Shown: piece after piece, positions 1 through 8,200 of the stretch
Layout: every line of letters starts with the position of its first letter
Numbering within the stretch: the first letter of the stretch is position 1
From: JAPLDP01 sp964628285
GTDB lineage: Bacteria > Bacteroidota > Bacteroidia > Bacteroidales > JAGONC01
Assembly (NCBI GenBank): GCA_964628285.1
Contig: CAZVNP010000075.1
Location: 1-10,030 of the forward strand
Direction: 5' to 3'
DNA: 10,030 nt
Translations under genes and position numbers: made by a program
The notes under the pieces: generated by a model
Database searches by the model: none
The model's input: only the letters and a program-made list of their open reading frames with translations
What the model was told of the DNA's origin: nothing

Positions 1-1
1 T

Positions 2-1255
2 TTTGGGGATTCAAGCGTTGTCATATCCGATTCCACAGGACATTTTTCACTTGTCGTCCAGGAAGGTATATATAATTTGCATGTAGAAGCCGACGGATGC
101 CAACCTGAATATGTTCAAGTCTTTGTCCCCTACGACCAAACAGTGTCTGTGGATATAATACTGATGGAAGGCCCTCCACCATTAGGCATTTCAGCCGTAG
201 AAAATGAGTCTGATACGTCAGTCTTAGTTCATTGGTACCTCTATCAGGATGTTGATAAGATTAAATATAATGATGGTGAAGCCGATAATGTGACAGCATG
301 GAATGAAGGTGGGAATATGAATGCCGTCAGATTCACACCAACAAACTATCCGGCCGAAATTTACGGTCTTGAGGTTAATATATATAATGGCACCTGGCCT
401 CCGGGCAATATTCTGACTCCTTTCAAAATGGCAATCTATGACGATGACGGTGACTATGGGTTGCCGGGCACGGTACTGGCCATTTCAGATGTAACTCCTT
501 ACAAATACGGTTGGGTATATGCCGATTTTTCGACTACCGGCGTGACCATCACCAATGGCGACTTTTACGGTGTTATGATACAGGGAGGTGATTTCCCGGA
601 TTGCTCCCCCATAGCTGTTGACACAACCGGTCATGCCTGCAGGAGTTATTCACAAGATGTTAGCCATGGGGAGCCATGGCGACCTTCAGGGTATAATGAT
701 TTCATGATGCAGGCTTATATTCATAAAGATATGGGCAACTCTTTGATGTCGGACTGTAGCCGGAATGGAACCCAAAACAGAGATCTGGAATATTTTAAAC
801 TCTATGTCCTTCCGGAAGGGGAAGAGCAACATCCGGATACATGGATTCTTAAAAACGATAATTTGACTCAAACTAATTACACCGATGTTGATTGGGGAGC
901 TTATCCTGCAGGATGGTATAGGTATGCTGTAATAGCTGTTTATCCCTATAATGAATCCTTTCCTGCTTTCTCATCTCCGATAGAGCAGGTGAGCGTCGGA
1001 ATGAACGAACCGGATATAGGATCTATCAAAGTTTATCCTATCCCGGCAAAAGATATTGTTACCATTGAGGTCAACAATAATATCCGCAACCTGAAGATCA
1101 TCAACTACACCGGCCAGGTGGTGTATGAACAGAGGATAGGGGAAGAAAAGACATTCCGGATCAATACATCCGGATTCCGAACAGGTAGTTTTTTGATTGA
1201 GTTTATTTCGGATGATGGAAGGGTGGTGACGAGGAAGATGGTGATTGTGAAATAA
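2..1255 (+). CDS. T9SS-exported surface protein, C-terminal part (5' truncated by window edge)
   Basis: The frame is open from base 2, so this is the last 417 residues of a longer protein; the TTG near base 77 is internal, not a start. In visible numbering: the end of a carboxypeptidase-regulatory-like domain (1-58, with DSTGHF and EGIYNLHVEADG); the first two strands of an FnIII domain (62-80, ending SVLVHW); an inserted jelly-roll-like module (about 82-242, with AVRFTP, NGTWPPGNIL, YDDDGDYGLPGT, FPDC and GHACRSYS); the remaining FnIII strands (262-335, EYFKLYVL to WYRYAVIAVY); and a type A T9SS sorting domain (340-417, KVYPIPAKDIV, LKIINYTGQVVYE, GFRTGSFLIEF). It matches the last 417 residues of the 5217-8768 protein end to end, so the two are paralogues. 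Family knowledge: the sorting domain directs passage through the outer membrane and is normally removed. Substrate-binding role is unknown; no catalytic motif is visible. Confidence 0.9.
   Translation, partial: FGDSSVVISDSTGHFSLVVQEGIYNLHVEADGCQPEYVQVFVPYDQTVSVDIILMEGPPPLGISAVENESDTSVLVHWYLYQDVDKIKYNDGEADNVTAWNEGGNMNAVRFTPTNYPAEIYGLEVNIYNGTWPPGNILTPFKMAIYDDDGDYGLPGTVLAISDVTPYKYGWVYADFSTTGVTITNGDFYGVMIQGGDFPDCSPIAVDTTGHACRSYSQDVSHGEPWRPSGYNDFMMQAYIHKDMGNSLMSDCSRNGTQNRDLEYFKLYVLPEGEEQHPDTWILKNDNLTQTNYTDVDWGAYPAGWYRYAVIAVYPYNESFPAFSSPIEQVSVGMNEPDIGSIKVYPIPAKDIVTIEVNNNIRNLKIINYTGQVVYEQRIGEEKTFRINTSGFRTGSFLIEFISDDGRVVTRKMVIVK
537..708 (+). repeat. 172-bp perfect direct repeat, copy 1
   Basis: Bases 537-708 match 8050-8221 at every position in a base-by-base comparison. 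The tract encodes the end of the YDDDG jelly-roll module (GVTITNGDFYGVM to NDFM) in the truncated first gene. The 156 bp just upstream differ from the paralogue at about 26 positions, and the downstream side is more divergent still. Confidence 0.95.
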
Positions 1256-1323
1256 AATGAAGGTAAAATCCAATGTGAGTGTAATTCAAAACATTTGCAC
1301 CCGTAACTAATGAAATGCTATCT

Positions 1324-4300
1324 ATGAAAAAATACTTACTCCAAATCCTGTTTATAACTATTCTTACCTTTTTAACGGGTCTCACTCCGGTGAAGAGCAA
1401 TTGCATGGCCTTTGGTGCCACCCTTCGACCCGATGATTGGGAAGTGACCATATACGTGCGCGTTCAGAATGGTTTTTTACCGGCTGCCGGAGCACTGGTT
1501 ACAATGACTTCGGATAAAGGTAACGGTGATAACATTTATTCTGGTGTGGCAGGCCCTGATGGCAGAATCATATTCGCAAATGTTGGGGAAGGTATTTATT
1601 CACTCGACATAACACTGGATTATTTTCAACCCTATCATGAGGAGAACATGCAAATATTTGATAACCGTATAAAAGACGTTGACCTTATTGAAGCTTGTTT
1701 GCCGCCATCCAGTGTACATGTGAATACGACGCAGGCCGTCCTCTGCTGGTTACCACCGGTGCCGGAACCTGGAAAAACCATTGCCGGAAGATTTGATAAT
1801 ATAAACAATGGAGATCCGATACGCTATCTTTCAGGCTATAATGTACTCCTTAACGGGGAATTTCAAGGATTCACAACTGAGCTGAATTATACCTTAGTTG
1901 ACCTGGTAATGGGAGACGAATATATCGCAAGTGTTCAGGCTGTTTATCCTCAATGTGTTTCCGACACAATCTCCTGTTCTTTTATATATTATCCCTGTGA
2001 ATATTTCAATCAGCCAATGGGTTTAAAGGCTACTTTGGTTGGAAAAGAGGTGAATATCACATGGGAGAGTGGAATTTTTTACTTTGGCGAATACCTCGTA
2101 AAATACGACAATGATATGCCTGACACGGTGAGGACGTGGGAGGTACCAGGGGGTGAAACGGCCGTAAAATTCACGCCGGAAGGTTATCCTTGCATACTTT
2201 ATGCCTTTCATATGTATATCGGAGATGGCTCCTGGCCTCCAGGCAATATCCTATCAACATTTCGGATCATTGTATATGATGATGATGGTCAGGATGGTAA
2301 TCCGGGAACGGTGCTTGGTCAGAAGGATGTCATGCCTGACCATTATGGCTGGATCGATGTCGATTTACAGTATCTTGACGTGGTATTTGTGAATGGTAAT
2401 TTTTATTTGTCGCATTACCAGCTGGGATATTTTCCTGACTGTCCGCCGACAGGTGTCGACGGTTCTGCGGCAGGTCAAGGCCGTAGTTTTGACCACCAGC
2501 CTCAAACAGCATGGGTTCCCGGACTGTTTGACCAGTACATGATCAGAGCGACACTTTATGGAGTTTATTTTAAAGATAAAACACAGGAAAAAATTATTTC
2601 ATATGGTAACGACTACCTCAATACAAAAACGGAATCAATAAATCCTCCGGCTTTCAATCTGATTGGTTTTAATGTATATAAAAATGACATTAAATTAAAC
2701 GATGAACCACTGACAGAGGAAGGTTATACAGATTATCCCTCCCCAGGTGGCGTCTATTATTATAATGTAACGGACGTGTGGGATATGGGTGAAAGCTGCC
2801 CAATTGTTCCTTCAGAAGAGATCGTATATGGTGAAGATTATGCTGCACCTGAAGACCTGACAGCTGTCGGGGACGAGGAGCACAATGTCTTGCTGACCTG
2901 GAATGTGCCGGGAACGACAACAGGGGAATGGATACACTGGGATAACGGTACCAATTACACAGGCATAGGGCTGACTTTTCCAGGTAGTTTCTTTGTTGCA
3001 TCACGGTGGACACCTGATGACCTGGCAGCCTATGACAGCATGAACCTGACCAGGGTCGCCTTCTTCCCGACGGGTTCAGTTACACAGTACGCACTGAAGG
3101 TGTGGGAGGGTGAAAATGCATCTGTCCTTATCGTGGATCAGCCTATAAGTGGTGTCATATCCGGACAATGGGATATCGTGGTTCTTGAGACACCTGTGCC
3201 TATCGATATATCCAAGGAGCTGTGGTTCGGTTATGAATGTATCGACCAGCCCCAGGGCGAATACCCCGCAGGATGCGACGCAGGGCCGGCAGTGGCAGGC
3301 AAGGGTGACATGATATCGGAAGACGGGGTGACATGGGAGACACTGTCGGGCTACGGACTGGATTATAATTGGAACTTGCAGGGATGGGTGACAAAAAGCA
3401 GTGATGACAGAGCTATCCTTATTGGATATAACTTGTGGTGTGAAGATACCAATTTCCAATTTGTACCTGTACCTGATACATCCTATACCAATACTTATGT
3501 TTTGCCTGGAACTTACAATTATTATATCTCGGCTATATATGATGATGCGGAATCATTCCTCGACGGTCCTGCCACAGTGACCATCCCAGCCTCAGGCAAC
3601 CTGAACGGCCTGGTGTATGATGGTATTACCCTGGATCCGGTTACGCAGGCAACTGTCACATTAAATCCTGGCGGCTATACCGTCCAAACCACCGGTGATG
3701 GAAAATATTATCTGACACAGATCCCGTGGGGTGGTTACGCCCTGACGGTGATGCATGCAGGATATAGCATGGCATCTACAAATGTGGTGATTGACAGTGT
3801 TTCTCAGGTGACCGATGTGGCCCTGTTTTCATCCGATCTGTTGCAACCGCTGCCTTTTTATGAATCATGGGGCCAGGCAAGCTTTAATACGCATTATTGG
3901 TGGTTCGATCCGTCACCCGGCAACTGGACAATCGGTCTTCAAATAGGCAATCTAAAACCCTCGGCGGAATTCTCCTGGCTGCCGGAGAGAGATAGTTACT
4001 CTTACGCCCTGGAGAGCCCAAACATCGACGCCACAGAAGCAAGCCAGCACGTGGTCCTGGAGTTTGATCTCTTCTTAGACACGTATAATTCAACCGGTCA
4101 GGAATATCTGACAACCGATGTATGGGATGGCTCAGAATGGGCTAATGTCGCCGTTTTTGAAAATGATACCGACATCTATTGGGCGCATTATGTTTATGAT
4201 ATCACCGGTCCCGCGTACGGCAGGGTGACCCAAATCCGTTTTATAGCCAATGGTTCCAACTCATTCAATATTAATGGCTGGGGCATAGATAACATATCGG

Positions 4301-5130
4301 TTCATGAACAGGAAGCTTTTACTCTCGATGGTACGGTGACGGATGCAGACAATGGCAATCCCATTGAAGGAGCGATGGTCAGCATTCCGGGATATGATCC
4401 TGTTTATACTGACAATACGGGGTTTTATACCATCGATGTTATTGAAGGAACATATGATATCACTTACTCAGCCGAATGGTATCTGCCACGGACCGATACC
4501 GGCATAACCATTACCGGTACAACACATCATGATGTGGCGTTGTTACCCAATCTTTGTTATCCACCCCAAAATCTCACCTATGAAATTGTAAACGGAGATG
4601 TTTACCTGTATTGGGATCCGCCTGTAAATATTGACGGGATAAAATTATCATCTTTTCTGCCAGGTATTAAAGGAGTGGATGGTCAAAGAATAGATAATCT
4701 TTCATTGATCGGATACAACATCTATCGAAATGGTGAGAAAATCAATACTTATCCGGTTACAGGGAATCAGTATACGGATGAAAATCCGGGGATAGGTCTT
4801 TATATATATTGTGTATCAGCTCTTTATACTCTATGCGAGTCAGATACCATTTGTACTGAGGTGCTGATCACAGGAATGGAAGAGTTCATGAATGGGACGA
4901 ACCGTGTTTTTCCTGTCCCTGCCGGTGACTTTATAAATGTTGGAGCCGCCAATGACATCCGTGAACTGAAGATCATCAACTACACCGGCCAGGTGATATA
5001 TGAACAACAGGTAGGTGAGGAGAAGAAGTTTCGGATCGGCACATCAGGATTCAGAACCGGTAGTTATTTGATCGAGTTTATTTCAGAAGATGGAAGTGTG
5101 ATTACCAAAAAGATAGTGATTGTGAAATAA
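1324..5130 (+). CDS. T9SS-exported multidomain adhesin-like protein (split FnIII, cleaved-adhesin, regulatory-like domains)
   Basis: 1268 residues. I chose ATG 1324 because MKKYLLQILF opens a classic signal peptide (1-25); an in-frame ATG at 1315 would add MLS. Order: carboxypeptidase-regulatory-like domain (40-124); FnIII (126-220) with a short loop insert; FnIII split by a jelly-roll module (strands 232-250, insert 252-412 with YDDDGQDGNPGT, strands 444-495); FnIII split by a different jelly-roll module (509-530, insert 531-692 with WIHWDNG, LWFGYE, GPAV, GLDYNW; strands 695-755); regulatory-like domain (758-838); cleaved-adhesin/MAM-like jelly roll (844-996, FDPSPGNW, FNINGWGIDNI); regulatory-like domain (1000-1077); FnIII (1079-1184); type A T9SS sorting domain (about 1194-1268). 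No protease or glycosidase motif is visible; binding or scaffolding at the cell surface is inferred. It lies 68 bp after the preceding gene, with only a poor promoter match (AACATTTGC near 1289) between them, so co-transcription is plausible. Confidence 0.93.
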   Translation: MKKYLLQILFITILTFLTGLTPVKSNCMAFGATLRPDDWEVTIYVRVQNGFLPAAGALVTMTSDKGNGDNIYSGVAGPDGRIIFANVGEGIYSLDITLDYFQPYHEENMQIFDNRIKDVDLIEACLPPSSVHVNTTQAVLCWLPPVPEPGKTIAGRFDNINNGDPIRYLSGYNVLLNGEFQGFTTELNYTLVDLVMGDEYIASVQAVYPQCVSDTISCSFIYYPCEYFNQPMGLKATLVGKEVNITWESGIFYFGEYLVKYDNDMPDTVRTWEVPGGETAVKFTPEGYPCILYAFHMYIGDGSWPPGNILSTFRIIVYDDDGQDGNPGTVLGQKDVMPDHYGWIDVDLQYLDVVFVNGNFYLSHYQLGYFPDCPPTGVDGSAAGQGRSFDHQPQTAWVPGLFDQYMIRATLYGVYFKDKTQEKIISYGNDYLNTKTESINPPAFNLIGFNVYKNDIKLNDEPLTEEGYTDYPSPGGVYYYNVTDVWDMGESCPIVPSEEIVYGEDYAAPEDLTAVGDEEHNVLLTWNVPGTTTGEWIHWDNGTNYTGIGLTFPGSFFVASRWTPDDLAAYDSMNLTRVAFFPTGSVTQYALKVWEGENASVLIVDQPISGVISGQWDIVVLETPVPIDISKELWFGYECIDQPQGEYPAGCDAGPAVAGKGDMISEDGVTWETLSGYGLDYNWNLQGWVTKSSDDRAILIGYNLWCEDTNFQFVPVPDTSYTNTYVLPGTYNYYISAIYDDAESFLDGPATVTIPASGNLNGLVYDGITLDPVTQATVTLNPGGYTVQTTGDGKYYLTQIPWGGYALTVMHAGYSMASTNVVIDSVSQVTDVALFSSDLLQPLPFYESWGQASFNTHYWWFDPSPGNWTIGLQIGNLKPSAEFSWLPERDSYSYALESPNIDATEASQHVVLEFDLFLDTYNSTGQEYLTTDVWDGSEWANVAVFENDTDIYWAHYVYDITGPAYGRVTQIRFIANGSNSFNINGWGIDNISVHEQEAFTLDGTVTDADNGNPIEGAMVSIPGYDPVYTDNTGFYTIDVIEGTYDITYSAEWYLPRTDTGITITGTTHHDVALLPNLCYPPQNLTYEIVNGDVYLYWDPPVNIDGIKLSSFLPGIKGVDGQRIDNLSLIGYNIYRNGEKINTYPVTGNQYTDENPGIGLYIYCVSALYTLCESDTICTEVLITGMEEFMNGTNRVFPVPAGDFINVGAANDIRELKIINYTGQVIYEQQVGEEKKFRIGTSGFRTGSYLIEFISEDGSVITKKIVIVK

Positions 5131-5135
5131 CTTTA

Positions 5136-5198
5136 CCCCAAACCCTTCTCCCAGGTCCCCGCGTACGCGGGGATCCGAGAAGGGGCTGGGGGATGAGG
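5136..5198. repeat. Nested GC-rich intergenic palindrome (REP-like hairpin)
   Basis: The core is a perfect palindrome, TCCCCGCGTACGCGGGGA (5156-5173). It is flanked by a second pair of arms, CCCTTCTC (5143-5150) with GAGAAGGG (5177-5184), and an outer CCCC (5136-5139) with GGGG (5188-5192). It begins 6 bp after the stop of the upstream gene. There is no T-run behind it, so it is not a standard intrinsic terminator, though it could still stabilise the mRNA 3' end or attenuate read-through into the next gene. The right side continues TGAGGTGCATA, which recurs at the second palindrome. Confidence 0.75.
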
Positions 5199-5216
5199 TG
5201 CATAAAATAAACACAA

Positions 5217-8200
5217 ATGAAAAAACTTCCATTCCCAACTCTGCTTCTATCAGGCTTTATCCTGACGGCAGCGCTTCACCCGGTGGCCGGCCAGGATACA
5301 ACGGCCACAGTGACCTTAAACATCACGACCTCAGGAGGTGCAAGCCCCTTTGGCGCCCAGGTGACGCTTGCAAATCACGACGGCTTGCCGGAACATATTT
5401 ACACGGCCATAAGCCCTGCTGATGGAATGATCGTATTCCCTGATGTTTTCTTAGGGATATACGATCTTGCGGTAAATCTTTTTGGCTATCAGCCTTACCA
5501 ACATAACAACTGGTCTATTACTCAGGATTTGACCCTCGATATTTTATTGTTGGAGATCACTTATCCGCCACCTGGCCTCTGGGTTGATCCATTGACTCTG
5601 ATGGTTTACTGGTTGTCACCTGGTCCATATGTCCAAAACCTTTTTTCAGAAACATGGGATTCAGGCAGTTTTAGTGACAATGAGTGGACTTTTGATCCGT
5701 CGCAGGGTAACTGGGTAATCCATTCTTCAAACGATTTACATACGGATACATGTGCCCGGTTTAATTTCTGGCCTGAAGTGACGGATTATTCCTATTCGCT
5801 GGTCAGCAAAAACATATTCCGTAATTACCACCCTATAATATGGCTTTCATTCGACTTGTCGTTCTCCAATTTTCTGAGCACCACCAACGAAAACCTTGCA
5901 GTGGAAGTATGGGACGGGTCATCATGGACACAAGTCGACAACTTCAGCAATCAGGATTATCCGGAAGGAATACCATGGACAACATTTACTTATAATATAA
6001 CGGATGTTGTACTGGGGTCTTTTGATATAAAGGTCCGTTTCCGTGCCTGGGGCCAGGATTCATTCAACATAAATTGGTGGGATATTGATAATGTCAAAGT
6101 CAGGGGGGAAACGGATTCATCGGTAATGGGATACCTCTTAGATATTTGTGGTGAGGTGATTGAAACGCAGGATACAAGCTATCAGATACCACCTTCATTA
6201 CTTGAGTGGGGAGAAACCTGTGCAATATGTGTCAGGGCTGTCTATGCCAGTGGTGTATCGGATCTTGTCTGTTATTATTTTACTTCAATCCATCTGCCAC
6301 CGCCACGGAACCTTGAGGGTGAAGACGTGGGTCATGCCGCTCACCTCACCTGGCTGCCGCCACTACCGGAGACACAACCCCATAAATCAGGTGGCGTGTC
6401 ATGGGAGGAACTGCTGGCATATAACCACATGACCGATGCCGACCTGTACCATCCGGAAATCACCGGCATAGACCGTATCGGCCTGCCACCACCGGATCTC
6501 AAACCGATCGTGCTTTCAAATCCTGTTGAAACGAAGGGCTTCATGTCCGTCACCTCCAGAGCCCTGGCGTATATTGCCTATTCACCGGATACCACTTATG
6601 ACTACTTAGTGAAGTTCACTCTGGGAAGCTCGGGTTCGTTGACCATTTTCGGACCTAACGGTGCCGGTAACTTCTTCTCCGGAGGCTGCTGGGGCCCCGA
6701 CAGCACATGGTATGTCACCAGGTACAATGGCCAGTTTGGGGCTGTCGACACCACGACAGGTGTGTTTACCCAGATATGCTCAGGATTGAATAACCCGGTT
6801 GGCTTGGCCTGGAACCCAACGACCGGGAAGATGTACATGAACACTTTCGGCAATGGAGCCTTATATTCCATTGATCCGGCCACAGGCGTCACAATATTGG
6901 TGGGGACAAGTGCCGCTCTTGGGTATATTGACCTGGTGTGTGCGAATGACGGCCAGTTGTATGGTCTTGACATAAATTCACAGTATTTCGGTAAGATCAG
7001 TAAAATCAACGGAGCCTGGACACCACTTATTCCGTCACCTTTCAATTTTGCCTATGCCCAGGGGATGTCTGTCGACAGAAGCGATAATACGATCTATTGG
7101 GCCGCTTTCAATGCTTCTGTCAATTCTGGGCAACTCTGGACCATCGACCCGGTGGCTGGAACAATGAATTATCTGGGTGATTTCGCAGGCCATTCTGAGC
7201 TCGATGGCATGGCTATCGTGTCGGAAGATACCGTACCATGGAATCTCATCGGATACAATATATACCGCGATGGCGTTTTGATCGCTAACACCGACACCGC
7301 GACAACCGAATATTATGACACCGATCTGCCTGGTGGATGGTACAGCTATACCGTGACAGCATCGTACAGTGAGCCTACCCCTGGCGAATCACAGGCAGCA
7401 GGACCTGTTGAAGTGTATATTGCCGGTACCGGAGGAATTGAGGGAACGGTGACATCATACGGGACTCAACCCGAACCGATAGAAGGGGCCAACATAACTA
7501 TAACTTGCGGTGATAGTATATATATTACTTGTACTGACGCGACGGGTCATTATCTGATCGCCGGGATTGATCTTGTTTGTGATATTTGTGTCGAAGCCGA
7601 TGGATACGAAACTGTGTGTATTGAGGGAATCGTTATTCCTTTCTACCAGACAATTATAATAGACTTCCAACTCAAAGAATTCCCGTATCCGGTCCTCAGC
7701 GTTTCAGCCATGCCAAATGAGGCCGACACGACGGTGCTCATTAAATGGTATCCGTATCAGGATTTTGATATTATCGTTTATGACGACAGCACGAGCGATG
7801 ATGCGACGGCATGGGATGAAGGAGGTAACATGAATGCCGTCAGGTTCACACCTGCGGCATACCCTGCCGCAATTTACGGTCTTTCAGTGAATATATACAA
7901 TGGCACCTGGCCTCCGGGTGATATCCTGACACCTTTCAAAATGGCTATCTATGACGATGACGGTGATTATAACTTACCGGGAACGGAGCTGGCCGTTGTA
8001 GATGTCACTCCTTACGATTATGGCTGGGTCTATGCCGATTTTTCGAACGCCGGCGTGACCATCACCAATGGCGACTTTTACGGTGTTATGATACAGGGAG
8101 GTGATTTCCCGGATTGCTCCCCCATAGCTGTTGACACAACCGGTCATGCCTGCAGGAGTTATTCACAAGATGTTAGCCATGGGGAGCCATGGCGACCTTC

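Noticed and set aside
77..1255. Treating TTG at 77 as a real start, giving a complete 392-residue protein.
   Set aside because: The frame is open to the left edge and encodes the first part of a regulatory-like domain that aligns with the paralogue; there is no signal peptide at 77.
1284..1294. AACATTTGC as a promoter for the 1324-5130 gene.
   Set aside because: It lacks the leading T of TAnnTTTG and has no -33 TTG at a suitable distance; too weak to list as a feature.
1203..1451. Minus-strand reading frame spanning the gap between the first two genes.
   Set aside because: It overlaps the sorting-domain code of one gene and the signal peptide of the next, and its translation resembles no protein family.
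1441..4560. Carboxypeptidase activity suggested by the regulatory-like domains.
   Set aside because: These are only the transthyretin-like beta-sandwich modules; no zinc-binding or catalytic peptidase domain is present in any of the three proteins.
5154..5176. Single CRISPR-repeat-like palindrome (CCCCGCGTACGCGGGG with GATCC-type flank), similar in style to type I-E repeats.
   Set aside because: It occurs once, with no spacer-repeat periodicity and no cas gene in the window; it lies inside a larger palindrome, so it is better read as an intergenic hairpin.
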